From: Anaerosporomusa subterranea
Lineage (GTDB): Bacteria; Bacillota; Negativicutes; Sporomusales; Acetonemataceae
Direction: 5' to 3'
DNA length: 64,000 bases
Assembly: GCF_001611555.1 (NCBI RefSeq)
Contig: NZ_LSGP01000017.1
Coordinates: forward strand, 372,001 to 436,000
The notes beneath the pieces were generated by a model. It was not told where the DNA came from. It ran no database searches and saw only the letters and a list, made by a program, of their open reading frames with translations. Shown in pieces: positions 33,309-41,870 of this stretch; within the stretch, counting starts at the first letter, position 1; each line of letters opens with the position of its first letter. The position numbers were made by a program, and so were the translations under genes.

Positions 33309-34502
33309 ATGAAAGAAGTTGTCATAGTTTCAGCAGTAAGAACACCGATAGGCTCTATCGGTGGGACATTAAAAGATGTCCAACCGGAAGTATTGGTTAA
33401 AACAGTGATTGAAGGCGCAATTGATAAAATCGGGCTTGATAAAGCGCTGATTGATGAGATTATCATCGGCCAGACTAAGCAAACCACCGATGCGCCAAAC
33501 ATCGCCAGAGTGGCAGCCTTGATGGCAAGAGTGCCGGAAGAAGTTCCGGCCTATACAGTACACAGACAATGCGCGTCAGGCATGCAGGCAATTACTAATG
33601 GACTGCAGCAGATTCAAACCGGCTATTCTGATATCGTATTAGTCGGCGGCGTCGAAAGCATGAGCACAGCGCCATTCTATATCAGAAACGCCCGTTTCGG
33701 TGTGGGCAGCGGCAACACCGCATTTATCGATCCGAACATTGAAAGCCAGCCAAAGTCCCAGCCAAAAGATATTTATGGCACATTTAATATGATCCAAACC
33801 GCTGATACCGTAGCAAAGCAATTTAATGTATCCCGCGAAGAACAGGATGAATTTGCCCTCTCAAGCCAGCAAAAGGCTATCGCTGCCATCGACAGCAACC
33901 GCTTTGCTGATGAAATTGTTCCGGTAATCCTGCCACAACGCAAAGGTGATCCTATTGTATTTGCTACTGATGAATATCCTAAGCGTTCAACAAGCTTAGA
34001 AAAATTAGCAAAATTAAAACCGATTTTCACTGATGGAACAGTAACTGCAGGTAATGCATCAGGAAGAAATGACGGAGCTTCTGCCTTAATTCTCATGTCG
34101 AAAGAAAAAGCCGAAGAACTAGGTATTAAACCGTTGGCCAAAATCATCGGCGCAGCAGCAACAGGTGTAGACCCTAGAGTCATGGGAATCGGCCCTGTCC
34201 CCGCAACCAGAAAACTGCTTAAAAAATTAGATATGAAAATAGAAGACTTCGGTCTTGTTGAAATAAACGAAGCCTTTGCCGCCCAATCAGTAGCCTGCGC
34301 CAAAGAATTAAATATTGACATGAATAAATTAAATGTCAATGGCGGAGCAATCGCGCTAGGTCATCCTCTGGGTTGCTCAGGAGCAAGAATATCGGCAACA
34401 CTGATTTATGAAATGAAAAAACGGCAAGAAAAATATGGTTTAGCAACAATTTGTATCGCAGGCGGCCTGGGAATGGCTATTGCTTTTGAAAATTTGGATT
34501 AA
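33309..34502 (+). CDS. atoB: Acetyl-CoA acetyltransferase (thiolase)
   Basis: 397 residues, full length. Catalytic residues are in place: nucleophile Cys88 (RQCASGMQA), His352 (GHPLGCSGAR) and Cys382 (CIAGGLGMA), with NEAFAAQ between. It condenses two acetyl-CoA to acetoacetyl-CoA or runs in reverse. AGGGAGGAAC precedes ATG 33309. The two CoA-transferase subunits follow at once, forming an acetoacetate/short-chain acid unit. The codons are richer in A (AAA, AGA, GCA) than in nearby genes. Confidence 0.94.
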   Translation: MKEVVIVSAVRTPIGSIGGTLKDVQPEVLVKTVIEGAIDKIGLDKALIDEIIIGQTKQTTDAPNIARVAALMARVPEEVPAYTVHRQCASGMQAITNGLQQIQTGYSDIVLVGGVESMSTAPFYIRNARFGVGSGNTAFIDPNIESQPKSQPKDIYGTFNMIQTADTVAKQFNVSREEQDEFALSSQQKAIAAIDSNRFADEIVPVILPQRKGDPIVFATDEYPKRSTSLEKLAKLKPIFTDGTVTAGNASGRNDGASALILMSKEKAEELGIKPLAKIIGAAATGVDPRVMGIGPVPATRKLLKKLDMKIEDFGLVEINEAFAAQSVACAKELNIDMNKLNVNGGAIALGHPLGCSGARISATLIYEMKKRQEKYGLATICIAGGLGMAIAFENLD

Positions 34503-34517
34503 TAGGAGGGGACGACA

Positions 34518-35180
34518 TTGAGCAGAGTAAATAAACTAACTACCATCGAACAGGCGATGTCCAAAATAAAAGATGGCGACAGAATCATGGTTGGCGGCTT
34601 CGGATTAAGAGGCTGTCCGGATGATCTAATTGATGCATTAGTCGCATCAAACAAAAAAGACTTAACGATCATCAGCAATGACTTGGGCTCGCCAGGAATT
34701 GGTCTTGGGAAACTGTTGTCAAATAATCAAGTAAAAGAATTAATCGGCAACTTCTATAACTGGAACACAGACGTAGCCGAAGCAAAGAATGCAGGAAAGA
34801 TCAAAGTAACATTAATTCCGCAAGGAAGCTTTGCAGAGTCAATCAGAGCGGCCGGATGCGGGATCCCGGCATACTTCACGCTGGCTTCAGCCGGAACAGA
34901 ACTTGGCGAAGGCAAAGAAACCAGAGAGTATAATGGCAAACAATATGTGCTTGAAGAGGCAATCTACGCAGATGTAGCCTTAGTCAAAGCTGAAAAGGCT
35001 GACGAGCTGGGCAACCTGGTATATTGCAAATCGGCAAGAAACTTCAATCCGGCAATGGCAACAGCGGCGAAATATACAATTGCCCAAGTCGGTGAAATCG
35101 TCAAAGCCGGCGAGCTCGATCCCGAATGCATTGTAACGCCGCACATCTTTGTAAAAGCCATTGTAAAGGGGGTAAACTAA
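34518..35180 (+). CDS. 3-oxoacid/acyl CoA-transferase subunit A
   Basis: 220 residues of the CoA-transferase family I alpha subunit: KIKDGDRIMVGGFGLRGCPD (Gly-rich CoA-binding region), FAESIRAAGCGIPAYFT and the GTELGEGKE loop. TTG at 34518 is preceded by AGGAGGGG and is the only suitable start. It pairs with subunit B, whose start codon lies one base after this stop. AtoD- and ScoA-like enzymes both fit, so whether acetoacetate, butyrate or succinate is the partner acid is open. Confidence 0.9.
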   Translation: MSRVNKLTTIEQAMSKIKDGDRIMVGGFGLRGCPDDLIDALVASNKKDLTIISNDLGSPGIGLGKLLSNNQVKELIGNFYNWNTDVAEAKNAGKIKVTLIPQGSFAESIRAAGCGIPAYFTLASAGTELGEGKETREYNGKQYVLEEAIYADVALVKAEKADELGNLVYCKSARNFNPAMATAAKYTIAQVGEIVKAGELDPECIVTPHIFVKAIVKGVN

Positions 35181-35181
35181 T

Positions 35182-35856
35182 ATGGTAACAATCGATAAAG
35201 AAATTGCTAGCAGCAGAATTGCCAAAAACATTGCAGCATTGTTTAATGATGTTGAAGATATCACCATATTAAACCTGGGAGTCGGTATCCCCACTCAAGT
35301 TTCAAACTATATTACTAACGACAATGTCTTCATCCAAGCAGAAAACGGCATGCTTGGTGTAGGGCCAATCGCTGTCGGCGATGAAATCCATCCGCAACTG
35401 ATCAATGCAGGTAGACAGCCAGTAAAAGAAACGCCAGGCTGCGCATTTTTTGACAGCAGCACCTCGTTCGGCATGATCAGAGGTGGACATATTGATGCAA
35501 CAGTAATCGGCGCCTTTGAGGTCGACCAACATGGTAATGTTGCTAATTGGATTATTCCTAATGGTAAAATGCTTGGCGTAGGCGGCGCCATGGACTTAGT
35601 TGTTGGCGCCAAGAAAGTTATCATTGCCCTGATGCATACCAGTAAAGGAAAATCAAAGCTGCTAAAGGAATGTACTCTGCCAATAACAGGTTTTGGCGAA
35701 GTCGATGTCGTCGTTACCGAGCTTGCCATGTTCTTCTTTGAAAATGGCAAAATCATTCTCAAAGCGATTGCCCCTGAAGTCGACGTTGACTATGTAAGAA
35801 GTGTAACGGAATTCGAGTTTACAGTTAGTGCTGATTTAAAGGTGATGGAAGCGTAA
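35182..35856 (+). CDS. 3-oxoacid/acyl CoA-transferase subunit B
   Basis: 224 residues of the family I beta subunit. The catalytic glutamate that forms the glutamyl-CoA intermediate is Glu54 in QAENGMLGVG; the following GDEIHPQLINAGRQPVKE, SSTSFGMIRGGHID and PNGKMLGVGGAMDL are family hallmarks. It works as a complex with subunit A, moving CoA between an organic acid and an acyl-CoA made or used by the upstream thiolase. Confidence 0.92.
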   Translation: MVTIDKEIASSRIAKNIAALFNDVEDITILNLGVGIPTQVSNYITNDNVFIQAENGMLGVGPIAVGDEIHPQLINAGRQPVKETPGCAFFDSSTSFGMIRGGHIDATVIGAFEVDQHGNVANWIIPNGKMLGVGGAMDLVVGAKKVIIALMHTSKGKSKLLKECTLPITGFGEVDVVVTELAMFFFENGKIILKAIAPEVDVDYVRSVTEFEFTVSADLKVMEA

Positions 35857-35960
35857 GCTGTTGTGAAGGAATTCGCAATTGATACGCAGAAGATCAATGG
35901 GAATGGCGACGCGGTTAGCGATGGCTTATCCCGGCGATCTGCAAAGTGAGGAGGACGTTT

Positions 35961-36548
35961 ATGCTCGACATTATCAAACGAAGACGCAGTATTCGAAAAT
36001 ACATGCCAGAGCAAATTAAAGACGCTGAATTAGCTGCTGTTTTGGAAGCAGCTGCCTATGCGCCGAGTGGGCATAACTCACAGCCCTGGTACTTTACTGT
36101 GGTCCAAAACAAAGAATTGATTGACTCGATCAGCAATAATGCGAAACAGGTGATGATAACCTCGCCCTTGGAGAAGGCACAACGGCTTGGCTCCTCGGAA
36201 AACTATCATCTTCTTCATAACGCGCCTACGGTGATTATCGTATCTGGCGATACTGAAGCCAAATCTCCTCTGGAACTGCCGCATCATACATTTGGATCAT
36301 ACACCCCGCTGGCAGATTGTGCGGCGGCGATTGAAAACATGCTGCTGACAGCGGAGAGTATCGGCTTGGGCAGCTGCTGGATAGGATTGGTCAACTATTT
36401 CTTTACTCTCAGTGAAGAAGTTGCCAAGCTGGAGATCCCGGCCCGGTATCAGCCGCTGTTTGCTGTATGCTTGGGCTATAAAGACCCGAATCTGGCAGGC
36501 GCAGTGGCAGCGAAACGGAAATCGGACTGCGTTAATTATATTCGGTAA
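35961..36548 (+). CDS. Nitroreductase family protein
   Basis: 195 residues of the FMN-dependent nitroreductase fold: IIKRRRSIRKYMPEQIKDAE (FMN phosphate contacts), AAAYAPSGHNSQPWYFTVV, IENMLLTAESIGLGSCWIG, and PLFAVCLGYKDP near the end. Members reduce nitro groups, flavins or quinones with NAD(P)H; the natural substrate is unknown. ATG 35961 with GAGGAGG is preferred to GTG 35946, which lies within the ribosome site. It is separated from the CoA-transferase by about 100 bases. Confidence 0.9.
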   Translation: MLDIIKRRRSIRKYMPEQIKDAELAAVLEAAAYAPSGHNSQPWYFTVVQNKELIDSISNNAKQVMITSPLEKAQRLGSSENYHLLHNAPTVIIVSGDTEAKSPLELPHHTFGSYTPLADCAAAIENMLLTAESIGLGSCWIGLVNYFFTLSEEVAKLEIPARYQPLFAVCLGYKDPNLAGAVAAKRKSDCVNYIR

Positions 36549-36570
36549 TAAATTGATTTTGTAAACCTAG

Positions 36571-36612
36571 CCATCAGTGCTTCAGGTGATTACTCACTTT
36601 GAGCGCTGATGG
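36571..36612. repeat. Inverted repeat after the nitroreductase gene
   Basis: CCATCAGTGCTT pairs with GAGCGCTGATGG (one G-U, short mismatch). No T run follows, so a terminator role is uncertain. Confidence 0.45.
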
Positions 36613-36648
36613 TTAGTTGCTAAATCCAGTAGTTTCAGCAAAGCGGGG

Positions 36649-38025
36649 ATGGATCGATTGTCAAAGCTAAAGTCGGGGCTAATCGCTCTGTTTATAACAT
36701 TATTTGTACTGAATTCCTTTCTGCATTTGGCGTTTTTGCCGACCGTTATGGCTGTCCTTGCCGGCTTAGTTTTTTGTTTTAGTGTTCGGGAGTTAAAACC
36801 GCTAAACCGGAAGATGATCATCCTGTTGCTAATTGGCAGCGGCTTTTTTATCTGGTCCGGCCCGAGCAATTTTAACTGGGGCCATGCTGTGATTGAAAAT
36901 GCCGGTATTGTTACCCTGCTGCTAACTGCGCCTATGCTGGGCATTATCTTATATTACGCACCGTATGAAACCGTTCTGCTGTCGTTTGCCAACCGGTATA
37001 TCCGGACGAATTATGTGTTTTATCTGATGACGCTTTGTTTAGTTGCCTTTTTGTGCGTATTAATGAATTTGGCGACAATTCCGTTTACTTATCAACTGCT
37101 GGCGCCGATTGCAGCGAAGTATCCGCCGGTTATTTTACAGCGGGCGCTTACCCGGGGGTTTATTCTCAACCTGTTTTGGGCGCCCAATCTGATTTGTGTC
37201 GCCGTTGTATTGAAGTATGTCCACATTTCCTGGCAAGAGCTGGCGGGAGTTGGACTGGCTTTTTCTGTACTGGCTTTTATCGGTGCCTGCGCAGTGGGGA
37301 AATATGATAATCCACCTGACGAGTCATGCCCGAAGGGCCAATCCGCTGCTGAACAGTCGCAGGTGCTTGACGGTAAATCTGAAAGCCGGGGTTATCTATT
37401 CTCACTGTTTGTACAGGTTGTACTGATTTTATTGGCTTTGGTGACATTGATCCATTATGTTGGTAAGAGTATTTATGTTATATTGGCGATCATTGCCCTG
37501 GGCATACCGCTTTTATTTGCGTTCGCATTAGGGAAAACCGGAATTTACCGGCAGAAGCTTATTCATTACTTCTGCAGCACCTTGCCGGGCATGAGCAATG
37601 AGTTTATGCTGTTTATCAGTATCGGTTTTTTTGGCTATGCATTGGCGCAATCGCCAGCTATCATCTTTGTTCAGTCGCAGTTGGCTGTCTTGAACAATTT
37701 CAGTCCCAGTGTGCTAGTGGTAATTATTATTGCAACAATCACCGGCTTGTCGATGGCTGGGATTCATCCGATCATTACCATTTCGTCGCTGGCAATTACT
37801 CTGGGAAAAGTCGACATCGGACTATCGAGTGTACAACTGGCGATCAGTTTACTCGCTGGCTATATTATGTATATGCTGCTGTCGCCATTCTCCAGCATGG
37901 TGATGATTCTGTCGGGACTCTTTAAGCAGAATGTCTATGAGATGGGATTGCGGCTGAACGGGCGTTATGCTTTGGTTTTAGCGCTTCTGGTGGCCTTTGC
38001 GATTCATGTTTGGCGTCAAATATAA
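36649..38025 (+). CDS. Multipass integral membrane protein, predicted permease
   Basis: 458 residues with about 12 membrane helices. Repeated helix-breaking segments (MNLATIPFTYQLLAPIAAK; GLSMAGIHPIITISSLAITL) recall ion-transporter-type organic-acid permeases, but I cannot name the family. The last 65 residues include GYIMYMLLSPFSSMVMILSG. ATG 36649 has GCGGGG immediately ahead, so the ribosome site is tight. A truncated second copy of the C-terminus lies downstream at 38074, so the gene was once duplicated. Confidence 0.7.
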   Translation: MDRLSKLKSGLIALFITLFVLNSFLHLAFLPTVMAVLAGLVFCFSVRELKPLNRKMIILLLIGSGFFIWSGPSNFNWGHAVIENAGIVTLLLTAPMLGIILYYAPYETVLLSFANRYIRTNYVFYLMTLCLVAFLCVLMNLATIPFTYQLLAPIAAKYPPVILQRALTRGFILNLFWAPNLICVAVVLKYVHISWQELAGVGLAFSVLAFIGACAVGKYDNPPDESCPKGQSAAEQSQVLDGKSESRGYLFSLFVQVVLILLALVTLIHYVGKSIYVILAIIALGIPLLFAFALGKTGIYRQKLIHYFCSTLPGMSNEFMLFISIGFFGYALAQSPAIIFVQSQLAVLNNFSPSVLVVIIIATITGLSMAGIHPIITISSLAITLGKVDIGLSSVQLAISLLAGYIMYMLLSPFSSMVMILSGLFKQNVYEMGLRLNGRYALVLALLVAFAIHVWRQI

Positions 38026-38073
38026 AGTTTGCAACAAGACATCACACTGCATCGGGAAAAATAGGCGCAGCCC

Positions 38074-38316
38074 TTGCCGGCAGTGACTTGGGAATACTTT
38101 GATCGCGTCCCCTTTGTGCCTTCCGGGCTGGCAGTAACATTAATTACAGGGTATATTATGTATTTTCTTTTGTCGCCATTCTCCAGTATGATCATGCTTA
38201 TGTCAGGACTCTCCGGACAGAGTGTTTACGCTGTGGGGCTGAGGATGAACATACGTTATGCGCTGATAGTGGCGCTGGTGGTCATGTTCGCTGTCTATCT
38301 CTGGCGTCATCTGTAA
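38074..38316 (+). pseudogene. C-terminal remnant of a second permease gene
   Basis: An 80-codon frame whose last 65 residues match the end of the preceding permease: GYIMYFLLSPFSSMIMLMSG, then VGLRMNIRYALIVALVV and WRHL, against GYIMYMLLSPFSSMVMILSG, LRLNGRYALVLALLV and WRQI. The N-terminal 15 residues do not match, and there is no ribosome site at TTG 38074. Best read as what is left of a tandem paralogue after deletion of more than 80 percent of the gene. Confidence 0.75.
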
Positions 38317-38395
38317 GATCATAACCTAATTTTCACTTTGCCTTAACACGGTTATATCGGTATTGCAGTACATTAACCTTAGAGGTGGATGATAT

Positions 38396-38516
38396 GTGAA
38401 ATCGAGTAGAAAGTGGCAGTTTTCTGCTATTGGCGATTTTGCTCATCGGTATATATGTTCTCCAATGGGGTATGTTGGCTGAAATTAAGGAACTGTTTCA
38501 ATTACCGCTGTCATAG
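38396..38516 (+). pseudogene. Frameshifted small membrane peptide gene
   Basis: GAGGTGG (38382-38388) is followed by ATG 38394, whose second codon is TGA, and by GTG 38396 in another frame. The GTG frame gives MKSSRKWQF and then loses sense after TTTT at 38420-38423. With one T fewer it continues LLLAILLIGIYVLQWGMLAE then IKELFQLPLS and stops at 38514: a normal 39-residue one-helix protein with a basic start. A single-base insertion in a T run explains this better than a selenocysteine codon. Confidence 0.5.
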
Positions 38517-38529
38517 CCTGTTTATCGAT

Positions 38530-38560
38530 TAAGAGAAGGGAGCACTGCTTCCTTCTCTTA
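38530..38560. terminator. Hairpin between convergent genes
   Basis: TAAGAGAAGG and CCTTCTCTTA form a perfect 10-pair stem, overlapping the stop codon of the minus-strand gene at 38558. Confidence 0.65.
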
Positions 38561-38797
38561 AATTATGTTGATGCTGTCCGCCAAATTGGCGATGCTGTTG
38601 GTGATCAGAATAATTGCTTCTATGTTGGCGTTTGGGTTGCAAGCTTGCTCGGCCAGCATATTCTGCAAGACAAGCATAGCATACAGGGTGATCGCATTGC
38701 TGGCGATAGCGGCCGAGGAGGTCGTACCGGCTAACCGTTTTGCTTTTTCAAACAAGGCGTCCTCGAATGGCGGCCAGTCAAGGTGTCGGATATCCAT
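38558..38797 (-). CDS. Small hypothetical protein, 79 aa
   Basis: ATG at 38797 is preceded by AAAGGAGAG on the minus strand; the longer frame to 38923 lacks such a site. The product begins MDIRHLDWPPFEDALFEKAK and is mainly alpha-helical, with a hydrophobic middle (SSAAIASNAITLYAMLVLQN) and an amphipathic end (IEAIILITNSIANLADSINI). The family is not recognised. It may be a small regulatory or structural protein; nothing nearby indicates its role. Confidence 0.55.
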   Translation of the reverse strand: MDIRHLDWPPFEDALFEKAKRLAGTTSSAAIASNAITLYAMLVLQNMLAEQACNPNANIEAIILITNSIANLADSINII

Positions 38798-38989
38798 GAC
38801 AGTCTCTCCTTTGTCTACTTTTTTAAACAGTTTATGCAGGTGAAGCCAATAATTTGTAGAAATGTTACTACGATTAAAGTTCGCAAGGAGGATTCTTGTG
38901 GCGATAAATGACCAAATATTCAATCATTTACTGCGAATTTTCCCGCCTCTAAATAATTTTTCTTCCAGTGACCTGGGAAAAAGCTTGAT

Positions 38990-39182
38990 TTGAAGATTGC
39001 CGCAGGTACCCCGTTAAAGGCCGGTACAGCGGTGGTTCGCGCCATGACTGAGAATCGACGGATTGTTATGCGGGGAGATAAAGCTACGTTCGGTTTAGCG
39101 TATCTGGCCTGCGCCTATCCGATTTGAGAATGGTGAAGTGATCGGCGGCGGGGTGCTGCTCGAGACAGTCGTTGGGATGTAG
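38990..39182 (+). pseudogene. Remnant of a ligand-sensing domain gene
   Basis: From 38990 the frame reads LKIAAGTPLKAGTAVVRAMT, then RRIVMRGDKATFGLAYLACA, and hits TGA at 39125. One base over, the text continues FENGEVIGGGVLLETVVGM to a TAG at 39180. The pattern of a GDKATFGLAYLACAYPI segment followed by ENGEVIGG resembles small sensor domains found ahead of regulators and chemoreceptors in Clostridia and Negativicutes. The upstream part is missing and a frameshift divides the rest, so this is a gene relic. Confidence 0.5.
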
Positions 39183-39212
39183 GTAGTAATAGTGCGAAAT
39201 GGAGGGATGGTT

Positions 39213-39653
39213 ATGCCAGAGACTTCGGTCTCCACTACTTCGACAGATCTGAAGGGCTTAGCCGGGAATAACTTCAGAAATGGTTATAATTGCGCTGAGG
39301 CCATTTTGCGGGCCTTTCGCGATGGCTTGCAGTTGCCGCTTGACGATGAGACATTAAAAATTGCTTCCGGCTTCGGCGGCGGGTTTGGCCATGCGGGCTG
39401 TGCCTGTGGTGCTTTAAGCGCCTCAATCATGGTCCTTGGCCTAATGCAGGGCCGCTCTGATTCCAGTCAAAACCGAGCGCCTGTCTATGCGGCCGCCCAA
39501 GAATTTCATCGCCGGTTTGAGGAAAAGTTCGGCGCAACCTGTTGCCGAATGTTGAACCCGTATCCGTTTGACACGAAGGAACACTTGCGCAATTGCCTGA
39601 AGATAACGGGTGGGACGGCTGAACTGTTAGCCGGTTTTATTGCGAAGAAGTAG
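39213..39653 (+). CDS. C_GCAxxG_C_C family redox protein
   Basis: 146 residues with the defining cysteine pattern: YNCAEAIL (about 26), HAGCACGALSAS (about 63), TCCRMLNPY (about 110) and NCLKITG (about 130). The family is thought to be redox-active, perhaps binding a metal centre, but no reaction is established. ATG 39213 with GGAGGG six bases ahead is preferred over GTG 39192. It is followed directly by a strong terminator. Confidence 0.82.
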   Translation: MPETSVSTTSTDLKGLAGNNFRNGYNCAEAILRAFRDGLQLPLDDETLKIASGFGGGFGHAGCACGALSASIMVLGLMQGRSDSSQNRAPVYAAAQEFHRRFEEKFGATCCRMLNPYPFDTKEHLRNCLKITGGTAELLAGFIAKK

Positions 39654-39664
39654 GTCCAAGACCG

Positions 39665-39692
39665 GCAGCCCTGTCGTAATGACAGGGCTGCT
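39665..39692 (+). terminator. Terminator
   Basis: CAGCCCTGTC-GTAAT-GACAGGGCTG with a T/A-rich tail. Confidence 0.85.
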
Positions 39693-39777
39693 TTAAAATT
39701 TTCTTTGCCAACGAAAGGCAAAGCGTAAAAATGTGTCGAATCTTACCAGAGTGAAATAGAGAGAAAGGGTGTCTGCA

Positions 39778-41781
39778 ATGACATCTCTGCATAAAGTCGG
39801 CGGGTTAGGCCTAGTCGCCAAACTGAATGAACAGGAAAATGCATTGCGCCGATCTGAACTCAAGTTCTCGCTGGCCTTCAAGGCGGCGGCTGATGGCATC
39901 GCCATAACCCGGCTGGCTGACGGAACACTGATTGATGTCAATAACTCTTATGCCCGGATAGCGGGCTATACGCGTGAGGAATTGATCGGCAAGACGACCC
40001 TAGAGATAGGCATGTGGCTGCACAGCCAAGATCGTGACCAGATGCTAGCCCGGCTAGCAGCAGAAGGTGCCATCCGCGATTTGGAAATAACTGTTCGCAA
40101 GCGAGATGGTGAGATCTGGGTTGGCCTGTTAGCAGCGGAGGCTATGGAGTATGATGGCGAACGCTGCATTGTCGCTATTTGGCATGATATCACAGAGCGG
40201 AAGGCGGCAGAGGAAAAGCTCAAGCTGCAAAATGAATACCTCTTTACCTTGCATGAGACGGCACTTGCTTTGCTTGAACGACGAGATGTCCACGATCTCC
40301 TGGAGGCTATTTTGCGTCGGGCTGGCAAACTTGTTGGTACCTCGAACGCTTTTATCGACTTAGCGGACGAGAAATCAGAGACTTTGGAACTGATCGTTGG
40401 CGCAGGTATGTATGCTAAGGAAGCAGGCTATCGGGTGCAATTTGGCGAAGGGCTGTCAGGCAGAGTCTTTCAATCCACTAAACCGTTGCTGGTCAACAAT
40501 TACGCAGAATGGGAAGGACGGTCGACTGCGCCCAGAACCGCTCGGCTTCAGTCCATCATGGGGGTGCCACTGTTTGCGGCAGGTAAAACGATTGGCGTGT
40601 TAGGAGTCAGCAATCCGGAAACAAGGCAAGAGTTCGGTCCACAAGAACTTGATCAACTTTGTCGGTTCGGCGAGTTAGCCTCCATTGCGCTTGATAATGC
40701 TTATCTTCACCAGGCCGCGCAGAACGAGCTGGAACAGCGTAAAATTGCAGAAAAAGAACTGCGTTATATTAATGTGCATGATTCACTGACAGGACTCTAT
40801 AATCGAGCCCGGTTTGAAGAAAAGTTGTGCTGCGTGGCAGATGGGCAAGCGATGTCTGCTATTATCATCTGTGATGTGGACGGGCTGAAGCTGATTAATG
40901 ATAGCATGGGCCATCAGCGTGGTGATGCGTTATTGATTGCCGCTGCTGACATTCTCCGACAGGCTGTGCCAGCAGACGCCTTTTGCGCACGGATCGGCGG
41001 TGACGAATTTGCGATTATCTTATCCGAGCAGGTAGAGGGAAATGCCGAGGCAGTCTGCCAAATGATTAGGCAACTTGTTGAGGAACGCAATCTGTGTGAC
41101 CCAAATCTTCCGCTTAGCATTTCTACTGGTTACGCCACTAGATCTGAACGCGACATCAGTATGGCTCAGCTGTTTAAGGATGCTGATGATTTAATGTATC
41201 GAGAAAAACTACATCGGTCGCAAAGTGTTCGTAGCACCATCGTAGGAGCGATGCAAAAAGCACTCGAGGCCAGGGATTTCATTACTGAAGGACACGGCGA
41301 ACGGATGCAAAGTTTAGCAGTCGCCTTAGGCGAAGTGGCGGGATTGTCTAAACGAGAACTGGGTGAACTGAGTTTAAGTGCACAATTTCATGATATCGGT
41401 AAAGTAGGTATTCCTGACCGTATCCTATTTAAGCCCGGTCCGCTGACGCAGCAAGAGTATTCGGAAATGAAACGACACTGTGAGATTGGTCACCGGATTG
41501 CGCTCTCCACCCCTGACTTAGCGCCAATTGCCAAATATATTTTGCACCACCATGAATGGTGGAATGGGCAAGGATATCCGATGGGACTTAAAGGGAACGA
41601 CATCCCGCTCGAATGCCGTATACTGGCGATCGTCGATGCCTATGACGCGATGACCAGCAACCGCCCCTATCGTCAGGCTCTGACACATAAACAGGCAATT
41701 GCCGAATTGAAGAATTGCTCTGGCAAGCAGTTTGATCCCCGGTTGACTGCCATTTTTGTAGGACAAAATGATTTTGTCTGA
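39778..41781 (+). CDS. PAS-GAF-GGDEF-HD-GYP c-di-GMP turnover protein
   Basis: 667 residues. PAS at about 25-140 (AFKAAADGIAITRLADGTLI), GAF at about 165-315 (EGLSGRVFQSTKPLLVNNYA), GGDEF at about 335-490 with an intact RIGGDEF motif (about 406), and HD-GYP at about 500-660 with HDIGKVGIPD (His538) and GQGYPMGLKG. It therefore carries both a c-di-GMP synthesis domain and a hydrolysis domain; which one dominates cannot be read. There are no membrane helices. ATG 39778 is preferred over GTG 39769 by spacing from GAGAAAGGG. Confidence 0.9.
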   Translation: MTSLHKVGGLGLVAKLNEQENALRRSELKFSLAFKAAADGIAITRLADGTLIDVNNSYARIAGYTREELIGKTTLEIGMWLHSQDRDQMLARLAAEGAIRDLEITVRKRDGEIWVGLLAAEAMEYDGERCIVAIWHDITERKAAEEKLKLQNEYLFTLHETALALLERRDVHDLLEAILRRAGKLVGTSNAFIDLADEKSETLELIVGAGMYAKEAGYRVQFGEGLSGRVFQSTKPLLVNNYAEWEGRSTAPRTARLQSIMGVPLFAAGKTIGVLGVSNPETRQEFGPQELDQLCRFGELASIALDNAYLHQAAQNELEQRKIAEKELRYINVHDSLTGLYNRARFEEKLCCVADGQAMSAIIICDVDGLKLINDSMGHQRGDALLIAAADILRQAVPADAFCARIGGDEFAIILSEQVEGNAEAVCQMIRQLVEERNLCDPNLPLSISTGYATRSERDISMAQLFKDADDLMYREKLHRSQSVRSTIVGAMQKALEARDFITEGHGERMQSLAVALGEVAGLSKRELGELSLSAQFHDIGKVGIPDRILFKPGPLTQQEYSEMKRHCEIGHRIALSTPDLAPIAKYILHHHEWWNGQGYPMGLKGNDIPLECRILAIVDAYDAMTSNRPYRQALTHKQAIAELKNCSGKQFDPRLTAIFVGQNDFV

Positions 41782-41870
41782 TAGGATCGGCTTGCTAGAA
41801 TGCCCTGTGAATAAACCATGCAAGAATGGGTAATAGCTGGACTATATATAGACAGCGTTCGAGGTAGAAC

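Noticed and set aside
38394-38399. ATG followed by TGA read as selenocysteine
   Set aside because: Sec at position 2 with no visible SECIS hairpin is unlikely; one extra T in a nearby TTTT run explains the sequence better.
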